Positions 43,366 through 52,772 of a DNA stretch of 64,000 nucleotides are shown piece by piece. Numbering within the stretch: the stretch's first letter is position 1; every line of letters begins with the position of its first letter. The stretch comes from Streptomyces caniscabiei (GTDB taxonomy: Bacteria > Actinomycetota > Actinomycetes > Streptomycetales > Streptomycetaceae). The notes beneath the pieces are model-generated. The model worked only from the letters and a program-made list of their open reading frames with translations. It was not told the DNA's origin and ran no database searches. Location: positions 1-64,000 of the forward strand of contig NZ_JABXWI010000003.1 in assembly GCF_014930365.1 (NCBI RefSeq), given 5' to 3'. The translations under genes and the position numbers were made by a program.

Positions 43366-44070
43366 ATGAGCGAGAGCATGGCGGTGCGGTGCCCGGACTG
43401 CGGGCGGGAGCACCGGTACACCGCTCCGGCCTACCCCTGCGCGTGCGGCGCCCCGGTCGCCCCGGCCCTGAACCACCGCGCCGCCGCCATCGCGGTCACC
43501 CACCACACCTGGGACGAGGACTGGGTCACCGTCCACTGCGGGACGTGCGGTCGCGCCGACCAGTGGCCACAGCCGGAGCTGGGCTGCTCCTGCGGGACCG
43601 TGCTGCGCGTCCCCGTGGCCGGCTCGCTACGGCCGCTGGGCCCGGGCGGCACCGGGGGCCCGGCCGGGGCGAGCGCCGGCCCCCGGGCGGCCTTCCGGCC
43701 CGTCACCATCCGTACGGCCCGCGACGCGGTCACCGCCGTCGCCCTCTATCTGCGCTGGCTGGGCTACGAGGACATCCGCCGCGCCGACCAGCGCCAGCCC
43801 TCGGGGATCGGGCTGGCCGCGCGGGGGGTCCTGGTCCAGGTGGACCCGTCGGTGCGCCCGGCCTCGCTGCGCGACGTCGAGTGCCTGTGGCTGACCGCCA
43901 TGACGGAGTCCACCGACTGCGTCCACTTCTCCCTCGCCGGGTACGCGAACGACGCCCGCGACCGCGCCGACGGCCTGGGCGTCTCCTTGTTCGTCCTGGA
44001 CCTCACCGGCACCCCGCAGCCGGTGAACCGCGCTGCGACGGACCTGGTCGCCACCGGCGCGAGGGTCTGA
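43366..44070 (+). CDS. Zinc-ribbon protein with Mrr/restriction-endonuclease-like C-terminus
   Basis: The 234-residue protein of unknown role begins with several CxxC pairs (VRCPDCGREH, CACGAP, HCGTCGRAD, CSCGTV), forming one or two zinc ribbons. The second half (AVALYLRWLGYEDIRRAD, GVLVQVDPS, GVSLFVLDLTGTPQPVN) resembles Mrr-cat/restriction-endonuclease-like proteins widespread in Streptomyces. Whether it cuts DNA is unknown, and the PD-(D/E)xK residues are not clear. Possible starts are GTG 43357, ATG 43366 and ATG 43378. It stands alone between gcl (divergent) and the acyl-CoA synthetase genes (convergent). Confidence 0.72.
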   Translation: MSESMAVRCPDCGREHRYTAPAYPCACGAPVAPALNHRAAAIAVTHHTWDEDWVTVHCGTCGRADQWPQPELGCSCGTVLRVPVAGSLRPLGPGGTGGPAGASAGPRAAFRPVTIRTARDAVTAVALYLRWLGYEDIRRADQRQPSGIGLAARGVLVQVDPSVRPASLRDVECLWLTAMTESTDCVHFSLAGYANDARDRADGLGVSLFVLDLTGTPQPVNRAATDLVATGARV

Positions 44071-44151
44071 CCGCCGATCCACGCGGCTCACCGGCGCCGG
44101 GCACCGCAGCTGCCCGGCTGCCCGACCGCCGGGGGCTGTCCGGCTGCCGGG

Positions 44152-45735
44152 CTACCCGGCCGCGTAACGCTCCCGCAGTTCCACCTTCCGCACCTTCCCC
44201 GACACCGTCATCGGGAAGGTGTCCAGGATGCGCAGCGCGCTGGGGATCTTGTAGTGCGCCAACCGCCCGTCGCAGTAGGCCCGCAGCTCCTCCAGCGTGG
44301 GCGGCTCCGCGCTCTCGCGCGGGATGACGCAGGCGAGCACCTCCTCGCCGTACCGCTCGTGCGGCACACCCACCACCTGGACGTCGGCGATCTTCGGGTG
44401 GCCGTACAGGAACTCCTCGATCTCGCGCGGGTAGATGTTCTCGCCACCTCGGATGATCATGTCCTTGATCCGGCCGACGATCTCGACGTAGCCGTCCTCG
44501 CGCATCGTCGCCAGGTCCCCGGTGTGCATCCACCGCCCCGCGTCGACGGCCTCGGCGGTCTTCTCCGGCTCCTCCCAGTAGCCGAGCATCACGCTGTAGC
44601 CGCGCGTGCACAACTCCCCCGCGACGCCGCGCGGTTGTGTCACCCCGGTCGCCGGGTCGACGATCTTCACCTCGATGTGCGGCAGGACGCGTCCGACGGT
44701 GCCGGTGCGGTGGGCCAGGTCGTCGTCGCGCCGGGTCTGCGTGGAGACGGGCGAGGTCTCGGTCATGCCGTAACAGATCGAGACCTCCGTCATGTGCATC
44801 TCGGCGACCACCCGCTTCATCACCTCCACCGGGCAGGGCGAGCCCGCCATGATGCCGGTGCGCAGGGAGGAGAGGTCGAACGCGGCGAAGTCGGGGAGGT
44901 TCAACTCCGCGATGAACATGGTCGGTACGCCGTACAGGGAGGTGCAGCGCTCCTGCTGGACGGCCTCCAGGGTGGCCTTCGGGTCGAAGGAGGGGGCCGG
45001 GATGACGACGCACGCGCCGTGCGAGGTGGCCGCGAGGTTGCCCATCACCATGCCGAAGCAGTGGTAGAAGGGCACGGGCACACAGATCCGGTCCTGCTCG
45101 TCGTAACCGAGCAACTCGCCCACGGAATAACCGTTGTTCAGGATGTTGTGGTGGGAGAGGGTCGCCCCCTTGGGGAAGCCGGTGGTGCCCGAGGTGTACT
45201 GGATGTTGATCGGGTCGTCGCAGGACAGGTCCTCGTACGGCACCGGCGTCCCGCGCGCGAGCAGCGCGTCCCAGCTCGGGTCACCGAAGTAGACGGTCTC
45301 CCTCAACCGCGGGCAGTTGGAGCGCACTTGCTCGACCATCGCCCGGTAGTCGCTCGTCTTGTGTCGCAGCGACGCGAACAGGAACGAGATCCCGGCCTGC
45401 TGGAGGACGTACTCGACCTCATGGGTGCGGTAGGCCGGGTTGATGTTCACCATGATCGCGCCGATGCGGGCGGTGGCGTACTGCACGAGCACCCACTCGG
45501 GGCAGTTGACCGCCCAGATGCCCACCCGGTCGCCCTTGGCTACGCCGCTCGCGAGCAGCGCGTACGCCAACGCGTCGACGTCCGCGGCGAATCGGGCGTA
45601 CGTCCAGCGCCGCCCGGACGGCACGTCGACCAGCGCCTCACGGTCGGGCCAGGCGGCGACGGCCCGGTCGAGGTTGGCGCCGATGGTGTCGCCGAGCAGC
45701 GCGGTCCCGCTCGTCCCGTGCGTGTACGAGTTCAC
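44152..45735 (-). CDS. Acyl-CoA synthetase (fatty acid-CoA ligase family)
   Basis: A 527-residue AMP-binding enzyme carries P-loop YTSGTTGFPKGATLSHHN, CYGMTETSPVS, the hinge region WMHTGDLATMREDGYVEIVGR and catalytic Lys in MTVSGKVRKVELR. It resembles medium/long-chain or branched acyl-CoA synthetases (AMP-binding protein of the FadD/short-chain ACS type). It activates a carboxylic acid to its CoA ester; the substrate is unknown. The GTG at 45735 overlaps the stop codon of the preceding synthetase gene (GTGA), so the two are translationally coupled. Confidence 0.93.
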   Translation of the reverse strand: MNSYTHGTSGTALLGDTIGANLDRAVAAWPDREALVDVPSGRRWTYARFAADVDALAYALLASGVAKGDRVGIWAVNCPEWVLVQYATARIGAIMVNINPAYRTHEVEYVLQQAGISFLFASLRHKTSDYRAMVEQVRSNCPRLRETVYFGDPSWDALLARGTPVPYEDLSCDDPINIQYTSGTTGFPKGATLSHHNILNNGYSVGELLGYDEQDRICVPVPFYHCFGMVMGNLAATSHGACVVIPAPSFDPKATLEAVQQERCTSLYGVPTMFIAELNLPDFAAFDLSSLRTGIMAGSPCPVEVMKRVVAEMHMTEVSICYGMTETSPVSTQTRRDDDLAHRTGTVGRVLPHIEVKIVDPATGVTQPRGVAGELCTRGYSVMLGYWEEPEKTAEAVDAGRWMHTGDLATMREDGYVEIVGRIKDMIIRGGENIYPREIEEFLYGHPKIADVQVVGVPHERYGEEVLACVIPRESAEPPTLEELRAYCDGRLAHYKIPSALRILDTFPMTVSGKVRKVELRERYAAG

Positions 45736-47411
45736 CGGAAGTCCTCCTCGCGGTACTCCGCGTCCGAGCCCGCGGCCGTGGCCTCGCGCAGCTCGATGCG
45801 GCGGATCTTGCCGGAGACCGTCTTCGGGAGGTCTCCGAACTCCAGGCGGCGCAGGCGCTTGTAGGGGGCGAGGACGGTCCGGGAGTGCTCGAAGAGCACC
45901 TTCGCGGTGTCCGGTCCCGGCTCCCAGCCGGCCGCCAGCACGATGTACGCCTTCGGCACGGCGAGCCGCACCTCGTCCGGCGCGGGGACCACGGCCGCCT
46001 CGGCGACCGCCTCGTGCTCCAGCAGGGCGCTCTCCAGCTCGAACGGGCTGATCTTGTAGTCGCTGGCCTTGAACACGTCGTCCGCGCGGCCGACGTAGGT
46101 GAGGTAGCCGTCCGCGTCCCGGGAGCCGATGTCGCCGGTGCGGTAGTAGCCGCCGGCCATGGCCTCCGCCGTACGGTCCGGGTCGCCGTGGTAGCCGGTC
46201 ATGAGGCCGACGGGGCGGCCCGAGAGGTCGAGGGCGATCTCGCCCTCGTCGGCGTCGGGGGCGCCCGAGACCGGATCGAGGAGGACGACCCGGTAGCCGG
46301 GGGCGGGCCGGCCCATGGAGCCGGTCTTCAGCTTCTGGCCGGGGCTGTTGGAGACCTGCACGGCGGTCTCTGTCTGGCCGAAGCCGTCCCGGACGGTGAC
46401 GCCCCAGGCGCGGCGGACCTGCTCGATGACCTCGGGGTTCAGTGGCTCCCCGGCGGCGACGACCTCGCGGGGCGGGGTCCCCAGCCGGGTCAGGTCGGCC
46501 TGGACGAGCATGCGCCACACGGTGGGCGGGGCGCAGAAGGTGGTGACACGCGCGCGGTCCATCTCCGCGAGCAGCCGGCCGGCGTCGAAGCGGGCGTAGT
46601 TGTGGAGGAAGACGGTCGCCTCCGCGTTCCACGGCGCGAAGAGGTTGGACCATGCGTGCTTGGCCCAGCCGGGCGAGGAGATGTTGAGATGGACGTCGCC
46701 GGGGCGCAGACCGATCCAGTACATGGTGGCCAAGTGGCCGATGGGGTACGACACATGGGTGTGCTCGACCAGTTTGGGCCGGGCGGTGGTGCCCGAGGTG
46801 AAGTACAGCATCAGCGGGTCGGTGGCGTTGGTCGCGCCGTTCGGCTCGAAACGGGCGGGGGTGGCGTAGGCCTGCTCGTAGGGCCGCCAGCCCTCGACCG
46901 TGCCGCCGACCGCGGTGCGGGTGTAACGGCCGGGCACGTCGGCGAACTTGGGCGTCTCCTCGGCCCGCGTGATCACGTGCCGGACCCGGCCGCGCTCGAC
47001 CCGGTCCCGCAGATCGGCGGGGCCGAGCAGCGGGGTCGCGGGGATGACGACGGCGCGCAGCTTCATCGCGGCGAGCGCGGTCTCCCACAGCTCCGCCTGG
47101 TTGCCCAGCATCACGAGGATGCGGTCGTCGGCGCGCACGCCCCGGTCCCGCAGCCAGTTGGCCACGCGCGAGGAGCGTTCGGACATCTCGGCGAAGGAGA
47201 GCCGGGTCTCGGTGCCGTCCTCCTCCACGATGTGCAGGGCCGTGCGGTCGTTCCCACGTGCGATCACGTCGAACCAGTCGAGCGCCCAGTTGAAGTACTC
47301 GGGGCGCGGCCAGTGGAAACCCTCGTAGGCCGTGGCGTAGTCCTCGCGATGGGCCAGCAAGAAGTCCCGGGCCGCCCGGAACTCGTCCGTGGCGCTCGTC
47401 CTCGCCGACAT
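45732..47411 (-). CDS. AMP-binding acyl-CoA synthetase (acetyl-/medium-chain ACS-like)
   Basis: A 559-residue adenylate-forming enzyme has YFTSGTTARPKLVEHTH, DGFGQTETAVQV, YYRTGDIGSRDADGYLTYVGRADDVFKAS and catalytic Lys in KTVSGKIRRIEL. The N-terminal stretch FNWALDWFDVIARGNDRTALHIV is typical of medium-chain/benzoate-type ACSM-like and acetyl-CoA-synthetase-related enzymes. AGGAGG precedes the ATG. It is the first gene of a two-gene operon with a second synthetase and diverges from a GAF-LuxR regulator, which probably controls it through the palindrome in between. Confidence 0.93.
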   Translation of the reverse strand: MSARTSATDEFRAARDFLLAHREDYATAYEGFHWPRPEYFNWALDWFDVIARGNDRTALHIVEEDGTETRLSFAEMSERSSRVANWLRDRGVRADDRILVMLGNQAELWETALAAMKLRAVVIPATPLLGPADLRDRVERGRVRHVITRAEETPKFADVPGRYTRTAVGGTVEGWRPYEQAYATPARFEPNGATNATDPLMLYFTSGTTARPKLVEHTHVSYPIGHLATMYWIGLRPGDVHLNISSPGWAKHAWSNLFAPWNAEATVFLHNYARFDAGRLLAEMDRARVTTFCAPPTVWRMLVQADLTRLGTPPREVVAAGEPLNPEVIEQVRRAWGVTVRDGFGQTETAVQVSNSPGQKLKTGSMGRPAPGYRVVLLDPVSGAPDADEGEIALDLSGRPVGLMTGYHGDPDRTAEAMAGGYYRTGDIGSRDADGYLTYVGRADDVFKASDYKISPFELESALLEHEAVAEAAVVPAPDEVRLAVPKAYIVLAAGWEPGPDTAKVLFEHSRTVLAPYKRLRRLEFGDLPKTVSGKIRRIELREATAAGSDAEYREEDFR

Positions 47412-47445
47412 GTGTCCTCCTCATTGCCGGACCGTTGCCTGGCAT

Positions 47446-47465
47446 CGTGTAATGCGTGATACACG
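47446..47465. promoter_or_regulatory. Inverted repeat CGTGTA-N8-TACACG
   Basis: A 20-bp inverted repeat lies between the divergent synthetase operon and the LuxR-type gene. The potential GTG start at 47456 falls inside it, which argues for the later start at 47513. A 7-bp hairpin (CACCCCC/GGGGGTG, 47472-47489) follows in the regulator's leader. Confidence 0.5.
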
Positions 47466-47512
47466 TCTCGCCACCCCCGAACGGGGGTGCGCCGCGAGGA
47501 AGGGGCGAGTTC

Positions 47513-48385
47513 GTGGCACCGGATCCCTCGGATTCCGTCGGTACGGCCCTGTCGGGCCCGGCGGACATGCGCGGCGCGCTGCACCGGCTGCGACAGGCCA
47601 CCGGCCTGCCGCTCGCCTTCGCGGGGCTGGTCGAGCCCGGCTCCGGGCACCTGCGCATCAGCGAACTCCAGGGCACCCGGACGGTCTCGCTCCAAGGTCT
47701 CGCCGTGCACTCCGGGAACGGCCTCGGCGGCAAGGCGGTGGCCCTCGCCCGCCCGTGCGGGGTGACCGACTACTCGGTGTCGCGCCGGATCAGCCACGAG
47801 TACGACGCCGCGGTCGCCGCCGAGGGCATCCGCTCCGTCCTCGCGGTCCCCGTCGTCGTACGGCGCCAGGTGCGCGGGGTGCTGTACGGCGCCCTGCGCA
47901 CGGCCCAGCCGCTGGGCGAGCGCACGGTCGGGGCGGCGCTGGAGGCGGCACGGGACCTGGAGCAGGCGCTGGTGGTGCGTGACGAGGTGCGGACCCTGCT
48001 GGCGGCGACCACGCCGCCCGAGAAGGATTCGGCCAAGGCGTGGGAGGAGGTCCGGGGGGCGCACGGGGCGCTGCGCGCGCTCGCTCCGCGCGTCGACGAT
48101 CCGGAGCTGCGGGAGGAGCTGCTGCGGGTGTGCGGGCGGCTGGCCGGGGCGACCGGCGGGGAGGGCACCGCGCCGGAGCGTGTACCCCGGGTCACCCTCA
48201 CGCCGCGTGAGACGGATGTGCTGGCCTCGATCGCGACGGGGGCGAGCAACCGGGTCACCGCGGACCGGCTGGGGCTGCGCCCCGAGACCGTGAAGGCGTA
48301 TTTGCGTTCGATCATGCGCAAGCTCGGGGCGCACGGCCGGTGGGAGGCGGTGGTGGCGGCTCGGCGGGCGGGGCTGTTGCCGTAG
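47513..48385 (+). CDS. GAF-domain LuxR-type regulator
   Basis: This 290-residue protein combines an N-terminal GAF-like sensor (GLPLAFAGLVEPGSGHLRI, then VLAVPVVVRRQVRGVLYGAL) with a C-terminal LuxR helix-turn-helix (LTPRETDVLASIATGASNRV, LGLRPETVKAYLRSIMRKLG). Such proteins commonly lie next to acyl-CoA synthetase genes in Streptomyces and probably sense a small molecule or acyl compound. The GTG at 47513 follows a purine-rich GAGGAAGGGG. Control of the divergent synthetase operon is inferred from position and the shared palindrome. Confidence 0.88.
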   Translation: MAPDPSDSVGTALSGPADMRGALHRLRQATGLPLAFAGLVEPGSGHLRISELQGTRTVSLQGLAVHSGNGLGGKAVALARPCGVTDYSVSRRISHEYDAAVAAEGIRSVLAVPVVVRRQVRGVLYGALRTAQPLGERTVGAALEAARDLEQALVVRDEVRTLLAATTPPEKDSAKAWEEVRGAHGALRALAPRVDDPELREELLRVCGRLAGATGGEGTAPERVPRVTLTPRETDVLASIATGASNRVTADRLGLRPETVKAYLRSIMRKLGAHGRWEAVVAARRAGLLP

Positions 48386-48571
48386 CGGGTCACGTCCCGG
48401 GGCCCAGCCCGACCCGGTCGTCACCTGCCGGTGGACATTCATGTAACGCGCATGTGAAATTCCCTATGCCGTACCCTTCCTGTTATTTCCCACACCGGGC
48501 CGCGTTCCGAAATTCAAAGACTGGACGCCTAATATTGGCCCGGACACGACACTCGAGGGGAGCGGTGGCCC

Positions 48572-51424
48572 GTGCGACGGGAGTTCAAGGAGCCTGGGAG
48601 ACCCCGCCCCGACCTGGTCATAGGCAGGGAGGAGCTGTTCGCGGGGGCACGCGAACAGCTGTCGCGGGGCGGCAGCGTGCTCGTGCACGGTTCCGCCGGC
48701 ATCGGGAAATCGACCGTTCTGCGCGCCCTGGCCGCCGAATACGACGAATCGGCACGCACGGTGTTGCGCTGCTCGGCCACCGAGTCCGAGTCGCATCTGC
48801 CGTTCCTCGCCCTGACCGACCTGCTCGGCCTCGTCATGGACGAGGTGTCCGACCAGTTGCCGGCGCCGCAGCGCACCGCCCTGGAGTCCGCGCTCACCGG
48901 CCGTGGCGAGTCCACGCTCCAGCGGGACGGGTTGGCCCTGCGGCTGGCCGTGCTGTCGACGCTGCGCGCGCTGGCCGCCAGGGGCCCGGTGCTGATCGTC
49001 GCCGACGATCTGCAGTGGCTGGATCCGGCCAGCGTGGAGCTGCTCGGGTTCGCCGCGCGACGGCTCGGCGAGATGCCGGTGCGCATGCTGTGCGCCGTAC
49101 GCACCTCGACGGACCCCCATGGTCACGAGCAGGACAGGTATCTACGCGCGTCCCCGCCGGACACCCTCGCCCTCCGGGTCGCCCCGCTGTCCCGCGCGCA
49201 CGTCGCCGAGCTGCTGGAGAACCGCGGCTACACCGGTCTGCCCCGCTCGACCGTGCGGGACATCCACCGCACCAGCGGCGGCAACCCGCTGTTCGCGCTG
49301 GAGCTGGGCCGCGCCCTCTCCGACAGCTCGACCCCGCCGCGGCCGGGCGAGCCGCTGCCCGTGCCGACCTCGCTGCGGACCCTGGTCCTGAACCGGCTGG
49401 ACATGCTCTCCGCCGAGGCCCGCCGCACCCTGCTGGTCGCCAGCGCCGGTGCCCGGCCCACGGTGGCACTGCTGCGCGCCGCCGGGCGGGAGAACGCCGA
49501 GGCGGAGACCGCGCAGGCCGTCGAGCTGGGCCTGCTCGCGCCGGAGCGGGAGGGGCCCGGCGTGCGGTTCGCCCACCCCCTGGTCTCGGCCGCGCTGTAC
49601 GCCGAGGCCACCGCACAGGAACGGCGGGCTGCCCACGCCGCGCTGTCCACCGCCGCCGTCGACCCCATCGAGCGGGCCCGGCACCTGGCGCTGGCCACCC
49701 AGGGCACCGATCCGCAGGTCGCCGCACGGCTCGGCGAGGCCGCCGCTGTGGCCCGGGACCGGGGCGCGCCCTCGGTCGCCGCCGAGCTGGGACTGCTCTC
49801 GGCCCGGCACACCCCGGCGGACGCGACGCCCGGCCCGGACGAGCGGCGGTTGCAGGCGGCCGAGGACGCGATCACCGCCGGCGAGAACGACCTCGGCCGG
49901 GACATCGCGCGTGAGGTGCTGAGCCGGGCCACCGAGCCCGCCGAGCGGGTCCGGGCCTGGATGGTGGTGATCGACGCGGCCGGGCAGTCCCTCGCCGAGG
50001 TCGATGCCGTCTATCCGCAGGTGCTCGCCGACGCGGGCGACGACCCGCGGCTGCTCGGGCTGGTCCGCTACCAGCTGGCCTGGCGGGCGCTGGTCCTGGA
50101 GGGCGACTTCGCGCAGAGCCGGGAGGAGGCCGCGCGCGCGGCGGAACTGGCCGGACGCGCCGAGGACCGGCGCACCGAGCTGCTCGCGCTCTCCTTCCAG
50201 GCGCAGACCGAGATGCTGATGGGCCACCCGGACGCGCCCATGACGATCAAACGGGCCCTGAAGGAGCCGCAGGACCCGCTGCTCGCCTGCCACCACAACG
50301 GGGCGGGCGCGACCCGCTTCCGCTGGCTGATGATGAGCGACCAGCTCGGCGAGGCCCGCGCCACGATCACCTCGCTGCTGCGGGAGGTGCGCCGGCGGGG
50401 CATGGTCGAGAGCGAGGTGCACTACGTGCGCTTCCTCGCCGAGACCGAACTGCGCTCCGGGCACTGCGGCCGGGCCCTCGACCTCGCCCGCGAGGGCTAT
50501 GTCCTGGCCCGGGACTCCGGCATCGGCGAGGGCGCGTCCGCCATGCTCACCTCCCTCGCGGAGGCCGCCGGCGGTGACGTCGAACGGGCCCGGGCGCTCG
50601 CCCGCGAGGCCGCCGACCGCGCGGAGCAGGACGGCGACCTGATGTACCTCTCCCGCGCCCTGGGCGCCCTCGGGCACGCCCAGCTGGTGGCCGGGGACGC
50701 GTCGGGGACGGTCCAGTCCCTGCGTCGCGTACGGGAGTTGGAGGACGGGCTCGGGATCTACGACCCGGCGCGCGGCCGGTGGCACGGCGACCTCGCCGAA
50801 GCCCTGGTGCGGGTGGGTGAGTTGGCGGAGGCGCAGGACGTCGTCGACGTCACCCGGCAGCAGGCGCTGCGGCTGGGCCGGGAGAGCGTACTCGCCGTCC
50901 TCGACCGCACCGAGGCCCTGGTGCGAGCGGCTCGGGGTGAACAGGAGGCCGCCGTACGGCAGTTGACGTCGGCTCAGGACCGGCTCGCCAAGCTGGGCTA
51001 CGGTCTGGAGGAGGCGCGGGCCGCGTACGCCCTGGCGGGGCTGCGTGCCGTCCCGCAGGGCCTCGGTCCCGCCCGGCCAGGGGGGACGCCCACGCCGGGC
51101 GCGTACGACGAGGCGTCCCGGCTGTTCCGCCGGTGCCGCGCCCTGCCGTGGCTGCGCCAGGTGGAGGAGGTCTCCGTCGCCCCGGCGCCCCCGCCGCAGC
51201 CCGCGATCGCCCCGTCGGCGCTGGACGCCCTCGCCGTGCTCGCGGCGACGGAACGCCAGGTCGCGGAGCTGGTCATGGAGGGCGCGACCAACCGGGAGAT
51301 CGCCGGTCGGCTGTACATCAGCGTGAAGACGGTCGAGGCGACGCTCACGCGCGTCTACCGGAAGCTGGGTATCCGGTCGCGTGTGGACATCGTGCGTCTG
51401 GCGGCGGGACACCGTACGAACTGA
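48572..51424 (+). CDS. Second LAL-family regulator
   Basis: A 950-residue large LuxR-type ATPase-regulator has Walker A VHGSAGIGKSTVL, Walker B VLIVADDLQWLD, a long TPR-like middle and a C-terminal LuxR helix-turn-helix (LAATERQVAELVMEGATNRE, IAGRLYISVKTVEATLTRVYRKLG). Targets are unknown. It is 12 kb from the cluster at 19-41 kb and belongs to the flanking region, so a role in the cluster is not supported. The GTG at 48572 has GGGGAG upstream. No TTA codon was noticed. Confidence 0.92.
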   Translation: MRREFKEPGRPRPDLVIGREELFAGAREQLSRGGSVLVHGSAGIGKSTVLRALAAEYDESARTVLRCSATESESHLPFLALTDLLGLVMDEVSDQLPAPQRTALESALTGRGESTLQRDGLALRLAVLSTLRALAARGPVLIVADDLQWLDPASVELLGFAARRLGEMPVRMLCAVRTSTDPHGHEQDRYLRASPPDTLALRVAPLSRAHVAELLENRGYTGLPRSTVRDIHRTSGGNPLFALELGRALSDSSTPPRPGEPLPVPTSLRTLVLNRLDMLSAEARRTLLVASAGARPTVALLRAAGRENAEAETAQAVELGLLAPEREGPGVRFAHPLVSAALYAEATAQERRAAHAALSTAAVDPIERARHLALATQGTDPQVAARLGEAAAVARDRGAPSVAAELGLLSARHTPADATPGPDERRLQAAEDAITAGENDLGRDIAREVLSRATEPAERVRAWMVVIDAAGQSLAEVDAVYPQVLADAGDDPRLLGLVRYQLAWRALVLEGDFAQSREEAARAAELAGRAEDRRTELLALSFQAQTEMLMGHPDAPMTIKRALKEPQDPLLACHHNGAGATRFRWLMMSDQLGEARATITSLLREVRRRGMVESEVHYVRFLAETELRSGHCGRALDLAREGYVLARDSGIGEGASAMLTSLAEAAGGDVERARALAREAADRAEQDGDLMYLSRALGALGHAQLVAGDASGTVQSLRRVRELEDGLGIYDPARGRWHGDLAEALVRVGELAEAQDVVDVTRQQALRLGRESVLAVLDRTEALVRAARGEQEAAVRQLTSAQDRLAKLGYGLEEARAAYALAGLRAVPQGLGPARPGGTPTPGAYDEASRLFRRCRALPWLRQVEEVSVAPAPPPQPAIAPSALDALAVLAATERQVAELVMEGATNREIAGRLYISVKTVEATLTRVYRKLGIRSRVDIVRLAAGHRTN

Positions 51425-51834
51425 CCTCCCCGGGACCGGCTGACGAGCCCCTCCCGGGGGCTGGGCCCTGTTGTCGCGTTCCCGTCTGCTTCTCGTCTGC
51501 CGCGTCCGCTTCTCGTCTGCCTCGGACGCATCTCGCCTGCCGCGCTTCGGAGACATGCGTGGCATCCGTGGGGGCGGCGACCTTGCGGCTCCAGCCTAGG
51601 CTCAAACCCCGGCCCGGGTCATCGAGGGTTTTCCCTCCCCAACTCCCTTAGGGGGATCCCCCCTTGGGAGGGGATCACTCCGGCTCATAGTTTTTGTGAC
51701 GTGCCCACGCCAGGGCACACAGTCCGGCCCGCCGTCCCGCTCGGCTCCCCCGAGCGGGACGGCACCGCCGGACCTGTGCACCGCTCCCCCCACCCGCGCG
51801 TCCCCCACCCCGGCAACCCCCCATGAGGAGAACC
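51425..51834. other. Intergenic region before the trypsin gene
   Basis: These 410 bases contain imperfect direct repeats of CTTCTCGTCTGCC (about 51488-51550) and polypyrimidine tracts. No gene or clear promoter could be assigned, apart from the AGGAG just upstream of 51835. Confidence 0.4.
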
Positions 51835-52632
51835 ATGTTCGGGTTCAACCGCGCCAAGAAGACGCTCGTCGCCGCCGCCGCGACCGCCGCCGCCTCCGCG
51901 GCCGCGCTTCTGGCAGCCCCCGGCGCCGTCGCCGCTCCCCAGCCCATCGTGGGTGGCACCACCACCACCGCGAGCGCGTACCCGTACGTCATGCAGATCA
52001 CGAACGCCTCGCAGAGCCAGTTCTGTGGTGGCACCCTCGTCTCGCCCACCAAGGTGATCACCGCCGCTCACTGCATGGTCGGCAGAACGACCTCCAACAC
52101 CCGCGTCGTCGGTGGCCGCACCTACCGCAACGGCACGAACGGCACCGTCAGCACCCTCAGCAAGATCTGGATCCACCCGAGCTACAACAGCTCGACCATG
52201 ACCAGCGACGTGGCCGTGCTGACGCTCGCCGTCGCTCAGCCCTACACCACGGCGTCCTACGTCAGCGCCTCCCAGACGGGCGTCTACGCGGCCGGCACCA
52301 CCGCCCGCATCATCGGCTGGGGCACCACCTCCTCGGGCGGTACCTCCTCCAACCAGCTGCGCACGGCGACCGTGCCGGTCGTGGCCGACTCGGTCTGCGG
52401 CAGCTCCAGCTCCTACGGCTCCGAGTTCGTCGCGAGCTCCATGGTCTGCGCCGGTTACTCCGCCGGCGGCGTCGACACCTGCCAGGGCGACAGCGGCGGT
52501 CCCCTGATGATCGGGGGCGTCCTGGCAGGCATAGTTTCCTGGGGTTACGGCTGCGCCGACGCGCAGTACCCCGGCATCTACACCCGGCTGACCACCTTCT
52601 CCAACACGGTGGCCGCGCAGGTCAACTCCTGA
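51835..52632 (+). CDS. Secreted trypsin (S. griseus trypsin-like)
   Basis: The 265-residue precursor has signal peptide residues 1-34 and a very short pro-segment, with mature IVGG at 38-41. The triad is His79 (TAAHC), Asp125 (TSDVAVL) and Ser220 (GDSGGP), with Asp214 (VDTCQGDSGG) giving Lys/Arg specificity. Size and motifs match the well-known S. griseus trypsin family. I take ATG 51835 because AGGAG precedes it; the ATG at 51823 would place the ribosome-binding site inside the gene. A strong hairpin follows. Such enzymes are usually produced at onset of aerial growth and inhibited by SSI-type inhibitors. Confidence 0.96.
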   Translation: MFGFNRAKKTLVAAAATAAASAAALLAAPGAVAAPQPIVGGTTTTASAYPYVMQITNASQSQFCGGTLVSPTKVITAAHCMVGRTTSNTRVVGGRTYRNGTNGTVSTLSKIWIHPSYNSSTMTSDVAVLTLAVAQPYTTASYVSASQTGVYAAGTTARIIGWGTTSSGGTSSNQLRTATVPVVADSVCGSSSSYGSEFVASSMVCAGYSAGGVDTCQGDSGGPLMIGGVLAGIVSWGYGCADAQYPGIYTRLTTFSNTVAAQVNS

Positions 52633-52687
52633 CCTGACGGGGAGAAGCCGGCCCACGGACTCCTGAGGCGCACCCTCAGGTGATACC

Positions 52688-52731
52688 AGGGGGCGCCGCG
52701 AACCTGCCACGAGCGGTTCGGGGCGCCCCCT
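52688..52731. terminator. 17-bp hairpin terminator
   Basis: A 17-bp stem with one mismatch (AGGGGGCGCCGCGAACC / GGTTCGGGGCGCCCCCT) and a ten-base loop lies between the convergent trypsin and HTH_42 genes. Confidence 0.75.
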
Positions 52732-52772
52732 CTCCACTGTGCGGACGGCGGCGCGGCGCGGGGGCACGACGG

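Noticed and set aside
48572..51424. Second LAL regulator as part of the metabolite cluster
   Set aside because: It lies 7 kb beyond gcl among flanking genes with their own regulators; nothing in position or shared sites ties it to the cluster.
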